The notes under the pieces were generated by a model. The model was not told the origin of the DNA. It did no database searches and saw only the letters and a list, made by a program, of their open reading frames with translations. Positions 25,722-34,809 of a stretch of 64,000 bases of DNA are shown piece after piece (position 1 is the first letter of the stretch; every line of letters begins with the position of its first letter). The DNA comes from Novosphingobium huizhouense (GTDB lineage Bacteria > Pseudomonadota > Alphaproteobacteria > Sphingomonadales > Sphingomonadaceae). The position numbers and the translations under genes were made by a program. Location of the stretch: assembly GCF_020179475.1 (NCBI RefSeq), contig NZ_JAILXZ010000001.1, positions 372,001 through 436,000 of the forward strand, given 5' to 3'.

Positions 25722-25766
25722 ACCGAGGCGGCCGGCCCCCCATTTCTCCGCGCCGTCTCGGTTTTC
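25722..25766 (+). terminator. Terminator-like hairpin between cysH and gcd
   Basis: A 10-bp stem (ACCGAGGCGG at 25722-25731 with CCGTCTCGGT at 25753-25762, one G-U pair) closes a 21-nt GC-rich loop and is followed by TTTCCC. It is oriented to end the cysH transcript or to attenuate one going into gcd. The long loop and short T-run limit confidence. Nothing else recognisable lies in the 25583-25884 gap apart from the weak promoter candidate. Confidence 0.45.
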
Positions 25767-25884
25767 CCGTGGGCGCGATCCGCGCTGCCGCGGCCATGTT
25801 CCGCGTCGTTCGAACCAATCGCGCTCTTGCGCGTTGGCCCGTCGTGCACGTCTTACCCGGCGTTGCCCTGCGGAGCGCTACGCG

Positions 25885-28260
25885 ATGACTGCCCGGACCG
25901 CGAACCCCACCCCGCTTCTTCTTCGTCTCGTCGCGTGGACCGCGCTGGCGCTCGGCTTGCTCGATGCGATCGGCGGGGCATGGCTGCTCGCGCTCGGCGG
26001 ATCGGCCTATTATCTCCTTGCGGGACTGTGCCTCGCGCTCGTCGGCTGGCTGCTGCTGCGGCGCCGGCCGGCCGCGCTGCACCTGATGGCTGCCTTGATC
26101 GTCGCAACGCTTATCTGGTCGATCGCGGAAATCGGACTCGACTGGTGGAAGCTGGTGCCGCGGGGCGACCTCATCGTGCCGCTCGGCCTGGCGATGACCC
26201 TGCCCTGGATCACGCGGGCGCTGCGCCACCGGGCGGGCGAGACCCGCCCCTGGCTGACCGTGGCCGGCCCGCTCGCGCTGGCGCTCGTCGGCGCGGGCGG
26301 CGTTGCCGTGGCGTCGGGCTTTGCCGACCACGACTGGCACGGGCGGCTTCCCGGCGTGCGCGGCGCGATTGCCGCGAGCGACCAGCCCGACGGCGACTGG
26401 CGCGCCTATGCGCGCTCGTGGGCGGGACAGAAGTGGTCGCCGCTGCGCCAGGTGACGCCGGCCAATGTCGCGCGGCTCCAGCTCGCCTGGGAAGTCCACA
26501 CCGGCGACCGGCAGCGGCCGGGCGACCCCGACGAGATCACCTACGAGGTGACGCCGATCAAGGTCGCGGACACGGTCTACCTGTGCACCCCGCACAACCG
26601 CGTGCTGGCGCTCGACGCCGAGACCGGGAAGACGCGCTGGGCCTACGATCCGCAGATCAAGGTGACCGGCGAGATGCAGCACCTCTCGTGCCGCGGCGTA
26701 TCCTATGCCGAGGTGCCGCAGGCGAGTACCTGCCAGCGTCGGATCCTGACCGCGACCAACGATGCGCGGCTGATCGCGCTCGACGCCGCGACCGGGCGCC
26801 CCTGCCCAGGATTCGGCGCGAATGGGCAGATTTCGACGCTTCCGGGCCAGCCGGGGCACCCGCTCGGCTGGTACCAGTTCACCTCGGCGCCGCTGGTCAC
26901 CCGCGGACTCGTCGTGCTCGGCGGCGCGATCTACGACAACAAGGCGCTGAAGATGCCTTCGGGCGTGATCCGCGCCTACGACCTTGCCGACGGGCACCTC
27001 GCGTGGAACTTCGATCCGGGTCGTCCCGACGCCACCGCGCCGCTCGCGCCCGGGCAGCACTATGTGCTGTCGACTCCCAATTCGTGGAGCACTTCGACCG
27101 CCGACGAGGCGCTGGGGCTGATCTACGTGCCGATGGGCATGGGCGCGGTCGACCAGTGGGGCGGCGCGCGGCCCGCGACGACGGAGCGCTTCGCCACGTC
27201 GGTGCTCGCGCTCGAGGCGGCGACCGGCAAAGTCCGCTGGGTGTTCCAGACGGTGCACCACGACCTGTGGGACATGGACGTACCGGCGCAACCTGCGCTG
27301 GTCGATCTCGACCTGCCGGGCAAGGGACGGGTGCCGGCGCTGGTGCAGTCGACCAAGACCGGCCTGATCTTCGTGCTCGACCGCCGCACCGGCCGCCCGC
27401 TCCACCCGGTGACCGACCGGCCGGTGCCGCAAGGGGCCGCTCCCGGCGACCGGCTTTCGCCCACCCAGCCCTTCTCCTCGGTCTCGTTCCTGCCGCCCCG
27501 CGCGACCGAGAGCGGCATGTGGGGCGCGACGATGCTCGACCAACTGGCCTGCCGGATCAAGTTCAGGCGCCTGCGCTACGACGGCGCGTTCACCCCGCCT
27601 TCGACGCAGGGCACGCTGGTGTTTCCGGGCAACTTCGGGGTGATGGACTGGGGCGGCATGGCGATCGACCCCGAGCGGCAGGTCGCCTTCGCCCATCCCA
27701 ACTACATGGGCTTCGTCGACCGGCTGGTCCCCAGAAGCGATCCCGCCAGCGGCAACCGCCACGGTCCGTCGGGCGGCTCGGACCTGCACGGGGCGAGCGA
27801 GCATGGCTACAACCCCAATTTCGGCGCGCCCTACGCGGTCGAGCTCAATCCCTTCCTGTCGCCGCTCGGGCTGCCCTGCCAGGCGCCGCCCTGGGGCTAT
27901 GTCGCAGGGCTCGATCTGGTGACCGGCAAGATCGCCTGGCGCCGCGCGAACGGCACCACGCGCGACCAGATGCCGGTGCCGATCCCGTTCAAGATGGGGG
28001 TGCCCTCGCTCGGCGGCCCGATGGTCACCGCCAGCGGGCTGGGCTTCATGTCCTCGACGCTCGACTACTACCTGCGCGCTTACGACCTCGCCACCGGCGA
28101 CGTGCTGTGGCGCGCGCGCCTGCCCGCCGGCGCTCAGGCGACGCCGATGACGTATCTCAGCCCCTCGGGACGGCAGATGATCGTCGTCGTTGCCGGAGGC
28201 CACAACTCGCTGGGAACCCGGCTCGGCGATTCGGTCATGGCCTACGCCCTGCCGCGCTGA
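25885..28260 (+). CDS. gcd: Membrane-bound PQQ-dependent glucose dehydrogenase
   Basis: Quinoprotein of 791 residues that oxidises glucose to gluconolactone in the periplasm and feeds ubiquinone. Residues about 10-150 contain five hydrophobic helices. The rest is an eight-bladed PQQ propeller with repeated tryptophan-docking segments (for example ALDAETGKTRWAYDP and LDRRTGRPLHPV). SCRGVSY and WKLVPRGDL near the membrane domain are typical of mGDH. The ATG at 25885 is chosen because the first helix follows closely. No pqqABCDE gene is in the window, so the cofactor comes from elsewhere or from outside the cell. Confidence 0.92.
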   Translation: MTARTANPTPLLLRLVAWTALALGLLDAIGGAWLLALGGSAYYLLAGLCLALVGWLLLRRRPAALHLMAALIVATLIWSIAEIGLDWWKLVPRGDLIVPLGLAMTLPWITRALRHRAGETRPWLTVAGPLALALVGAGGVAVASGFADHDWHGRLPGVRGAIAASDQPDGDWRAYARSWAGQKWSPLRQVTPANVARLQLAWEVHTGDRQRPGDPDEITYEVTPIKVADTVYLCTPHNRVLALDAETGKTRWAYDPQIKVTGEMQHLSCRGVSYAEVPQASTCQRRILTATNDARLIALDAATGRPCPGFGANGQISTLPGQPGHPLGWYQFTSAPLVTRGLVVLGGAIYDNKALKMPSGVIRAYDLADGHLAWNFDPGRPDATAPLAPGQHYVLSTPNSWSTSTADEALGLIYVPMGMGAVDQWGGARPATTERFATSVLALEAATGKVRWVFQTVHHDLWDMDVPAQPALVDLDLPGKGRVPALVQSTKTGLIFVLDRRTGRPLHPVTDRPVPQGAAPGDRLSPTQPFSSVSFLPPRATESGMWGATMLDQLACRIKFRRLRYDGAFTPPSTQGTLVFPGNFGVMDWGGMAIDPERQVAFAHPNYMGFVDRLVPRSDPASGNRHGPSGGSDLHGASEHGYNPNFGAPYAVELNPFLSPLGLPCQAPPWGYVAGLDLVTGKIAWRRANGTTRDQMPVPIPFKMGVPSLGGPMVTASGLGFMSSTLDYYLRAYDLATGDVLWRARLPAGAQATPMTYLSPSGRQMIVVVAGGHNSLGTRLGDSVMAYALPR

Positions 28261-28341
28261 CCCCAAAGATCACTTGCCTGCTTCCGGGCAAAGGCCTCTT
28301 GTGCGATCTTGCGAAGCAATATCTCCTGCAAAGGCGCCGTG

Positions 28342-29676
28342 ATGTCCGATCGCTATCGCAAGGTTCCTTCAGCGCGGCTGTCCCGCCTTGCCGCCTTCGG
28401 CCAGCTGGCGGGGGGCCTTGCCGGCGGTGTCATCGCCGAAGGCGCGCGGCGGCTGGCGAAGGGCGAGCGACCACAGCTGTCGAGTCTGGTGCTGACTCCG
28501 GCCAATGTCGGGCGCGTGACCGAACAGCTTTCCCGCCTTCGCGGCGCGGCGATGAAGCTTGGCCAGATGATCTCGCTCGATGCGGGCGACGTGCTTCCGC
28601 CCGAGCTTACCGAGATCCTCGCGCGCCTGCGCGATGCCGCGCACTTCATGCCGCCGGCCCAGCTGAACAAGGTGCTGGTCGGCCACTGGGGCGCCGACTG
28701 GCGCAAGCGCTTTGCCCGCTTCGATCCGATCCCGATCGCGGCCGCCTCGATCGGCCAGGTCCATCGCGCCCGCCTCCACGACGGGCGCGAGGTCGCGGTG
28801 AAGGTGCAATATCCCGGGGTCGCCGCCAGCATCGAGGCCGACGTCGACAATGTCGCCACGTTGCTGCACTTTTCGGGCCTGCTCCCCGCCGAACTCGACA
28901 TCGCCCCGCTGCTGGCCGAGGCCAAGCGGCAGCTCGCCGAGGAGACCGACTATCTGCGCGAGGCGGCGCAGATGCGGCGCTATGGCGGGTTGCTCGCCGA
29001 CGACCGCCGCTTCGTCGTGCCGAGCCCGGTCGATCACCTGACCGGCGAGCAGGTGCTGGTGATGGACTTCGTGCCCGGGCGGCCGATCGACGACCTTGCC
29101 CATTCGCCGCAGGAGGAGCGCAACGAGGCGATGGCGGCGCTGCTCGGGCTGGTGCTTGGCGAACTGTTCCGCTTCGGCTTCATGCAGACCGACCCCAACT
29201 TCGCCAACTATCGCTGGCAGCCCGACACCGGGCGCATCGTCCTGCTCGACTTCGGCGCGGCGCGCCCCGTGGCGCCGGCGACGAGCGCGGCCTATGCGCG
29301 CCTGCTGCGCGCCGGCCTGGTCGAGGACCACGACGCCTTGCGCGATGCGCTGCTCGACATCGGCTTCGTCTCGCGCACCCAGGTCGATCGCCACCGGGTC
29401 GATATCGACGCGATGATCGCGGTGATCGTCGCCCATGTCGGGCGGCCCGGGCAGTTCGACTTTGCCGACCGCCGCTTTGTCGAACAGGTCCGCCAGCATG
29501 CGATGCCGGTGTTCGAGGATCGCGCGAACTGGCACCTGCCGCCCGCTGAAACGCTGTTCGTCCAGCGCAAGGTCAGCGGCACGGCGCTGCTCGCGGTGCG
29601 GATGAAGGCGCAATTGCCGCTGCGCGAGATGGTCGCCGCCGAACTGGGCGGAATGGCGGCCGATCAGGCCGCGTAG
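28342..29676 (+). CDS. ABC1/UbiB-family atypical kinase, COQ8/ADCK3-like
   Basis: Protein kinase-like protein of 444 residues. It has the invariant KxGQ motif (KLGQ, 72-75), the Ala-rich loop AAASIGQVH (133-141) that replaces the usual Gly-rich loop, and the ATP-site lysine in [10 protein letters not shown] (Lys154). The catalytic loop reads [13 protein letters not shown] and the metal site LLDFGAA. The DPN form, instead of the DPHPGN of bacterial UbiB, and the C-terminal FVQRKVSG segment match the mitochondrial COQ8/ADCK3 type by eye. Role: probably ubiquinone biosynthesis support. The 3' end overlaps the convergent chemoreceptor gene by 13 nt. Confidence 0.88.
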   Translation: MSDRYRKVPSARLSRLAAFGQLAGGLAGGVIAEGARRLAKGERPQLSSLVLTPANVGRVTEQLSRLRGAAMKLGQMISLDAGDVLPPELTEILARLRDAAHFMPPAQLNKVLVGHWGADWRKRFARFDPIPIAAASIGQVHRARLHDGREVAVKVQYPGVAASIEADVDNVATLLHFSGLLPAELDIAPLLAEAKRQLAEETDYLREAAQMRRYGGLLADDRRFVVPSPVDHLTGEQVLVMDFVPGRPIDDLAHSPQEERNEAMAALLGLVLGELFRFGFMQTDPNFANYRWQPDTGRIVLLDFGAARPVAPATSAAYARLLRAGLVEDHDALRDALLDIGFVSRTQVDRHRVDIDAMIAVIVAHVGRPGQFDFADRRFVEQVRQHAMPVFEDRANWHLPPAETLFVQRKVSGTALLAVRMKAQLPLREMVAAELGGMAADQAA

Positions 29677-31103
29677 AGCCGGGCGCGCGCTTCGGCCGGG
29701 ACGTCGAACTGGAACCGGCCGACCGCGCCGGCGAGGTTGCGCGAAGTTTCGGCCATGCTCCGCGTGGCCGCGGCGGTTTCTTCCACCATCGCGGCGTTCT
29801 GCTGCGTCATCAGGTCCATCTCGGTGATCGCGCGGTCGACCTGTGCGGCGTTCTCGGCCTGCTCCTGGGTGAGGCTCGCGGCATCCGAGACCGCGCTGCT
29901 GATGTCGGTCACCCGCTCGATGATGCCGTGGAGCATGCCGCCCGCGCTCTTGACCAGACCCGCGCCGCGATCGACTTGCTCGCGGCTGGTCGACAGCAGC
30001 TTCTTGATGCTTTCGGCCGCTTCGCCCGAGCGCTGGGCGAGCGCGCGGACCTCGTTGGCGACGACCGCGAAGCCGCGACCGACTTCGCCGACACGCGCCG
30101 CCTCGACCCCGGCGTTGAGCGCGAGCAGGTTGGTCTGGAAGGCGATGCCGTCGATGATCTCGGCGATCTGGACGATTTCCTGCGCGCTGCGCTGGGCATC
30201 GTCCATCGCGCTGACCGCTTCGCCGACCGCGGCGCGGCCCTGCGTCGCTTCGCGCTCGGTCTCGCCGGCGGACTTGCGCAGCGCCGCCATCGCCTCGGAG
30301 CTCTCGGCCAGCGCGCGCGAGAGCGAGCCGATCGCCGCGGCGCACTGCTGCACGCTGTCGGCCTGGCGCTCGGTCCGGTTGGCGAGGTTCTCGGATGCGG
30401 CGCGGATTTCCTCGGTGCCGTTGGCGATGCTGCCGCTGCTCGCCGCGACGATGCCCAGCGTCTGCGCGAGCTGCGCGACCGCGGCGTTGAAGTCGTCCTC
30501 GGCCTGGCGGTAGTCGGCGGGAAGCCCGCTCATCCGCGTGGTCAGGTTGCCGCCCGCCAGCGAGCGCAACGCGCTGCCCATCTGGCCCAGGATGATCTCG
30601 CGCGTGCCTTCCTCGGCCTTGGCGAAGTAGGTCGAGAGGGCGAGGTCCATGTCGATCATCGCCGCCTTGACCAGCGCCGCGGTGTCGCGCGCCAGCCGCC
30701 TCTGCCCCGGCAGGAAGCGACGCACGCCGCGCAGCGCCATGCTCTCGATCAGGTGCTCGAGGATCAGCGCATAGCCGCCGATGTACCACTGCGGCGCGAG
30801 CCCGATCCGCGCGTGGGTCATGCCGATGTGGTTGGCGCGCTCGAAGTAGGCCTGGTCGATGCCGCTCTCGAACAGCTTCACCCAGTGGTCGCGCTGCGCG
30901 TTGCGGGCGTAGTCGATCTTCTGCTGCGACGAGAAGAAGCCCGACAGCGCCGGGGTCCGCGCCAGCTTGTCGTAGAACTTGGCGAGTCCCTGGTCGACCG
31001 AACGCGCGATGACTCCGCCCAGCCGGGCGAAGCTGCCGCGATTGCGGTCGAGCTCGTAGAAATCGATGCGCTTCTGCAATTCGTCCGAGTGAGCCACGGG
31101 CAT
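29664..31103 (-). CDS. Globin-coupled methyl-accepting chemotaxis protein
   Basis: Soluble oxygen sensor of 479 residues. Residues about 8-165 form a protoglobin domain, with proximal heme ligand His97 in [21 protein letters not shown]-like linker (about 185-235) follows. The signalling domain contains the conserved hairpin tip [18 protein letters not shown] and [12 protein letters not shown]. No membrane helix is present, so it acts in the cytoplasm as HemAT does, signalling through CheA/CheW. No C-terminal CheR-binding pentapeptide is seen. The start at 31103 directly precedes the globin helices; the longer upstream frame adds 40 unsupported residues. No other chemotaxis gene is in the window. 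Confidence 0.93.
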   Translation of the reverse strand: MPVAHSDELQKRIDFYELDRNRGSFARLGGVIARSVDQGLAKFYDKLARTPALSGFFSSQQKIDYARNAQRDHWVKLFESGIDQAYFERANHIGMTHARIGLAPQWYIGGYALILEHLIESMALRGVRRFLPGQRRLARDTAALVKAAMIDMDLALSTYFAKAEEGTREIILGQMGSALRSLAGGNLTTRMSGLPADYRQAEDDFNAAVAQLAQTLGIVAASSGSIANGTEEIRAASENLANRTERQADSVQQCAAAIGSLSRALAESSEAMAALRKSAGETEREATQGRAAVGEAVSAMDDAQRSAQEIVQIAEIIDGIAFQTNLLALNAGVEAARVGEVGRGFAVVANEVRALAQRSGEAAESIKKLLSTSREQVDRGAGLVKSAGGMLHGIIERVTDISSAVSDAASLTQEQAENAAQVDRAITEMDLMTQQNAAMVEETAAATRSMAETSRNLAGAVGRFQFDVPAEARARLYAA

Positions 31104-31223
31104 CCTGATCCTGCTGGAGCGTAAACCTGCTGCAGCGGAGATTTGGCACATCGGAGCGAACGAGTGCGAAACCGGTAGCGCGTGCGATTGCTGATGTCCC
31201 GAAGGGCAATCGCGCCGGCGCAA

Positions 31224-32141
31224 TCAGAGCCAGCCGGCCTCGCGGTACCAGGCGGCGGTCGCGTGAAGGCCCATGCGGGTCTCGACGTGCGGACGCCACA
31301 GGGCGGCGGGCGGCTGGCTGCCTTCGTGGGCAAGCCAGTCGGGGTGGCACATGTAGCCGACGCGGTCCTCGGTCAGCTTCGCGCGGTCCTTGCGGAAGAA
31401 GCGGTCGGCCCGCGCGCCCAGCCGCAGCACCCCGGGGGGAAGCGACATCGGCGTGACGCGCCGCCCGACCGCGACGCCGATCGCCCGCGCAAGGCTGTGG
31501 TGCGTCCACCCGCCGGGCTGTCCGTCGTCGGGCTCGAAGGTGCAGGCGGTCACCTCCTCGCCGCCCGGCAGCAGCGCAAGCAGCAGCGCGGCGAGGTCGG
31601 CCACGTGGATGATCGACAGCTTGCCCTCGGGCGGGAGCGGCATGAATCCGCGCCGGGCGAGCCGGAACAGTTCGAGCATCTCGGTATCGCGCGGACCATA
31701 GACCGCCGGCGGGCGCACCACGGTCCAGTCGAGCGGCGCGGCCTTGACCAGTTGCTCGCCCTTGCGCTTGCTCGCCCCGTAGAGCGAGAGCTGCGGCTCG
31801 CGCGCGGACAGCGAGGAGACGTGGATCAGCCGCGGCACGCCCGCGCGCAGCGCCGCATCGACCACGTTGAGCGTGCCGGTCACGTTGCCCGCCTCGAAGC
31901 CTGCGGCATCGGGCGCGCTGACCACCCCAGCGATGTGCACCACCACCGTCGCCCGTCCGGTCAGCCGGCGCAGCGCCGCCCGGTCGGCGAGATCGCCCTG
32001 GACCCATTCGACCCCGGCGCGCGGCTCCTGCGGCCGGCGCGCCAGCGCCCGCACCTCGAGCCCGCGCCGCTGCGCGAGATCAAGCACCGCCTGTCCGACA
32101 AATCCCGTTGCGCCGGTCACCGCCAGCAGGTCTGCGCCCAT
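31224..32141 (-). CDS. NAD-dependent epimerase/dehydratase family (extended SDR)
   Basis: Protein of 305 residues with an N-terminal Rossmann motif VTGATGFVGQAVLDLA (8-23) and the VHIAGVVS and HVSSLSARE strands. Tyr121 and Lys125 in YGASKRKGE form the catalytic YxxxK. The C-terminal half is diverged, with PPAVYGPRDTEML being typical of the NAD(P)-binding, NDUFA9-like group. Substrate is unknown; steroid or sugar-nucleotide chemistry and a respiratory complex I assembly role are both possible. The ATG overlaps the proB stop by one base (TGATG), so it is co-translated with proB. Confidence 0.85.
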   Translation of the reverse strand: MGADLLAVTGATGFVGQAVLDLAQRRGLEVRALARRPQEPRAGVEWVQGDLADRAALRRLTGRATVVVHIAGVVSAPDAAGFEAGNVTGTLNVVDAALRAGVPRLIHVSSLSAREPQLSLYGASKRKGEQLVKAAPLDWTVVRPPAVYGPRDTEMLELFRLARRGFMPLPPEGKLSIIHVADLAALLLALLPGGEEVTACTFEPDDGQPGGWTHHSLARAIGVAVGRRVTPMSLPPGVLRLGARADRFFRKDRAKLTEDRVGYMCHPDWLAHEGSQPPAALWRPHVETRMGLHATAAWYREAGWL

Positions 32142-33274
32142 CAGAGCAGGACCAGCTGGTCGCGGTGGATCAGCGCCGAACGCGGGGCATAGCCGAGCAG
32201 GGCCTCGTGGTCGGCGCTCTGGCGCCCCATGATCCGCGCGCATTCGGCCGCATCGTATTCGCTGAGCCCGCGCGCCAGCGTCGCCCCGTCCGGGCCGAGC
32301 ACGGCAATCGCATCGCCGCGCGCAAACGCGCCGTCGACCGCGCGCACGCCCGCTGCGAGCAGGCTCGAGCCGCGCATCAGCGCCGCCGCCGCCCCGGCGT
32401 CGACGTGGACCGCCCCGCGCAGCCGCATCCTGCCGCCGAGCCAGGCCTTGCGCGCCCGCTTGCGCCCGCGCGGGACGAACAGCGTGCCGCGATCTGCGGC
32501 GAAGGCAGTCCCGACCGGCGCGATCGGCCGGCCGTCGACGATCGCCAGCGCCATCCCGGCGAGTTCGGCGATCTCGGCGGCCTGGAGCTTGCTGGTCATG
32601 CCGCCCGAGCCGAGGCCCGAGGACGAGCCGCCGGTCGCCATCGCATGGATTTCGCTCGTCACCCCGCGCACCACGGGCACGCGCACCGCGCCGGGCGCGC
32701 GCGGGTCGCGATCGTAGAGCCCGTCGATGTCCGAAAGCAGCAGCACGCCGCTGGCCGAAGCGGCCTGGCCGACCCGCGCCGCCAGCCGGTCGTTGTCGCC
32801 GAAGCGGATTTCCTGCGTCGCCACGGTATCGTTCTCGTTGATCACCGGCACCGCCCCGGCGGCGAGCAGCGTGCCGAGCGTTGCGGTGACGTTGAGGAAG
32901 CGCCGGCGATCCTCGAGATCCTCGAGCGTCAGCAGGACTTGCGCCGCGGTCAGACGATGATGGCCGAGCAGGTCGGCCCACAGCCCGGCCAGCGCGATCT
33001 GACCCACCGCCGCGGCCGCCTGCGCATCGGCAAGGCTGCCGCGCCCGCCCTTGGCGAGCCCCAGCCGGCGCGCGCCGAGCGCGATCGCGCCCGAGGACAC
33101 GACGATCACTTCCTGTCCGCGCGCGCGCATCGCGGCGATCTCGCCGACCAGCGCGGCCAGCCAGTCGCGGCGCGGGTTGCCGTCCTTGCCGACGAGCAGG
33201 GCCGAGCCGACCTTGACCACGAGGCGCGGGCAGGCGGCGGAATCGGCGAGGTCGGCAAGGTGGTGAATGGTCAT
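32141..33274 (-). CDS. proB: Glutamate 5-kinase
   Basis: First enzyme of proline synthesis, phosphorylating glutamate. It is 377 residues with an amino-acid-kinase domain (residues 1-260) and a C-terminal PUA domain (about 275-365). Seen: VVKVGSALLV near the N-terminus, VIVVSSGAIALGARRLGL, PVINENDTVATQEIRFGDND, DIDGLYDRDP and the substrate loop GGMTSKLQAA. proC is also on this strand about 3 kb downstream, with obgE just upstream. The obgE-proB pairing is common in Proteobacteria. Gap to obgE is 94 nt. Confidence 0.95.
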   Translation of the reverse strand: MTIHHLADLADSAACPRLVVKVGSALLVGKDGNPRRDWLAALVGEIAAMRARGQEVIVVSSGAIALGARRLGLAKGGRGSLADAQAAAAVGQIALAGLWADLLGHHRLTAAQVLLTLEDLEDRRRFLNVTATLGTLLAAGAVPVINENDTVATQEIRFGDNDRLAARVGQAASASGVLLLSDIDGLYDRDPRAPGAVRVPVVRGVTSEIHAMATGGSSSGLGSGGMTSKLQAAEIAELAGMALAIVDGRPIAPVGTAFAADRGTLFVPRGRKRARKAWLGGRMRLRGAVHVDAGAAAALMRGSSLLAAGVRAVDGAFARGDAIAVLGPDGATLARGLSEYDAAECARIMGRQSADHEALLGYAPRSALIHRDQLVLL

Positions 33275-33368
33275 GGCCGCACGGGGCTTAGGTGAATTGG
33301 CGGCAGAGGTGAAGGGCGCTTCGGGCCGCCCCGGGCACGGCCCGGCGTCTCGCCGCGCCCCCTCGCGC

Positions 33369-34430
33369 TCAGTCGAGCGGCGACCAGGGCCTGCGGTCGT
33401 CCTCGTCCTCGACCTCGCCGTCCGGACGCTCGGTCGCGGTGGCCGCGGGAAGGTAGTCGAGCACCGCGTCGAGCAAGGCGTCGATCCCCTTGCCGGTGGC
33501 GCCCGAGATCGGGAAGACCTCGTCGGCGCCGGCCTCGAGCAACTCGGCGCGGAACGCCTGGATCAGCTCGCGGTCGACGAGATCGATCTTGTTGAGCGCG
33601 ACCAGCCGCGGCTTCTCGTCGAGGCCCGCGCCATAGGCCTCGAGCTCGCCCTCGACGATCTGCATCGCCTCGACCGGGTCGGTCTCGCCGTGGATGTCGA
33701 TCAGGTGGATCAGCACGCGGCAGCGTTCAATGTGGCCGAGGAAGCGGTCGCCGATCCCGGCGCCGTCGGCCGCGCCCTCGATCAGGCCGGGAATGTCCGC
33801 CAGCACGAACTCGCGGTCGCGGTGGCTGACGACGCCGAGCTGCGGGCGCGTGGTGGTGAAGGCATAGGCGCCGACCTTGGCCTTGGTGTTGGTGATCTGG
33901 TTGATGAAGGTCGACTTGCCCGCATTGGGCAGCCCGACGAGGCCCGCATCGGCGAGCAGCTTGAGCCGCAGCCAGACGTACATCTCCTGGCCTGGCCAGC
34001 CCGGCCCGCACTGGCGCGGCGCGCGGTTGGTCGAGGTCTTGTACGACAGGTTGCCGCGACCGCCGTCGCCGCCGCGCAGCAGGACTTCGCGCTGGCCCGC
34101 CTCGACGAGGTCGAGCAGCACCGTCTCGCGGTCGTCGTCGAGCACCTGCGTGCCCACCGGCACCTTGATCACCAGGTCCTCGCCCCCTGCGCCGGTGCGA
34201 TTCTTGCCCGCGCCGCCGAGGCCGCGCTGGGCCTTGAAATGCTGGGTGTAGCGGAAGTCGATCAGGGTATTGAGCCCGGCCACCGCCTCGAACACGATGT
34301 CGCCGCCCTTGCCGCCGTTGCCGCCGTCGGGACCGCCGTATTCGACGTACTTCTCGCGCCGGAAGCTGACCGCGCCGGGGCCGCCCGCGCCCGAACGGAT
34401 GAAGATCTTGGCCTGGTCGAGAAAATGCAT
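33369..34430 (-). CDS. obgE: Obg/CgtA GTPase
   Basis: Essential ribosome-associated GTPase of 353 residues for 50S assembly and stress signalling. The glycine-rich Obg fold (residues 1-158) shows GGPDGGNGGKGGD and GGDGGRGNLSYK. The G domain has P-loop GLPNAGKST, G3 DIPGLIEGA with the adjacent ADGAGIGDRFLGH, and NKID. The C-terminus is short and acidic (EDEDDRRPWSPLD), without a large OCT/TGS domain. The ATG at 34430 starts the canonical MHFLDQAKIF; the upstream in-frame extension is not conserved. proB follows on the same strand. Confidence 0.96.
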   Translation of the reverse strand: MHFLDQAKIFIRSGAGGPGAVSFRREKYVEYGGPDGGNGGKGGDIVFEAVAGLNTLIDFRYTQHFKAQRGLGGAGKNRTGAGGEDLVIKVPVGTQVLDDDRETVLLDLVEAGQREVLLRGGDGGRGNLSYKTSTNRAPRQCGPGWPGQEMYVWLRLKLLADAGLVGLPNAGKSTFINQITNTKAKVGAYAFTTTRPQLGVVSHRDREFVLADIPGLIEGAADGAGIGDRFLGHIERCRVLIHLIDIHGETDPVEAMQIVEGELEAYGAGLDEKPRLVALNKIDLVDRELIQAFRAELLEAGADEVFPISGATGKGIDALLDAVLDYLPAATATERPDGEVEDEDDRRPWSPLD

Positions 34431-34624
34431 GGAGAAGCTTCTAGCGCAAAGCGCGAGAAGAGTCGCGCGTGGGGGCAAGGGGACCAGTATGATGGAAAAT
34501 GCCTCAGCCCGAGCCAAGAATGGTGCCGTACGAGAACCGGCGCGCAGCGGCCTGAATGGCCGTGAGCACCGGAAGCGCAGTTCGGTGCCGTTCGCAGGCC
34601 GGGATGTGGCATTTTACGGCATAC

Positions 34625-34700
<76 letters not shown>

Positions 34701-34718
34701 GTTCCAGTATCGCCCCGA

Positions 34719-34743
34719 ACGATGCGTCGCAGACGATGCGTCG
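34719..34743. repeat. Short direct repeat upstream of the tRNA gene
   Basis: Two identical 11-bp copies of ACGATGCGTCG at 34719-34729 and 34733-34743, separated by CAG. They lie within 45 bp upstream of tRNA-Ala, where its promoter must be, covering the expected -35 zone. Function unknown; could be a promoter duplication or a chance repeat. Confidence 0.6.
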
Positions 34744-34750
34744 ATCGGGA

Positions 34751-34777
34751 GCGCGGCCCTTAGCGCACGGGCCGCGC
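34751..34777. other. Stable hairpin between a lipoprotein gene and tRNA-Ala
   Basis: A perfect 9-bp stem (GCGCGGCCC at 34751-34759 with GGGCCGCGC at 34769-34777) closes a 9-nt loop, 32 nt after the stop of the lipoprotein gene on the minus strand. There is no T-run on that strand, so an intrinsic terminator is not proved; it may be an mRNA-end structure or a Rho-assisted stop. Confidence 0.45.
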
Positions 34778-34809
34778 CTTTGCCAAGCCCAAATTGCATG
34801 GCCCGCGCA

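Noticed and set aside
25827..29549. A 1240-codon open frame on the plus strand
   Set aside because: Out-of-frame reading of gcd and the ABC1 gene; Arg/Ala-rich without recognisable domains.
28369..32007. A 1212-codon open frame on the minus strand
   Set aside because: Runs antisense to the ABC1 gene and out of frame through the chemoreceptor and epimerase genes; low-complexity translation without motifs.
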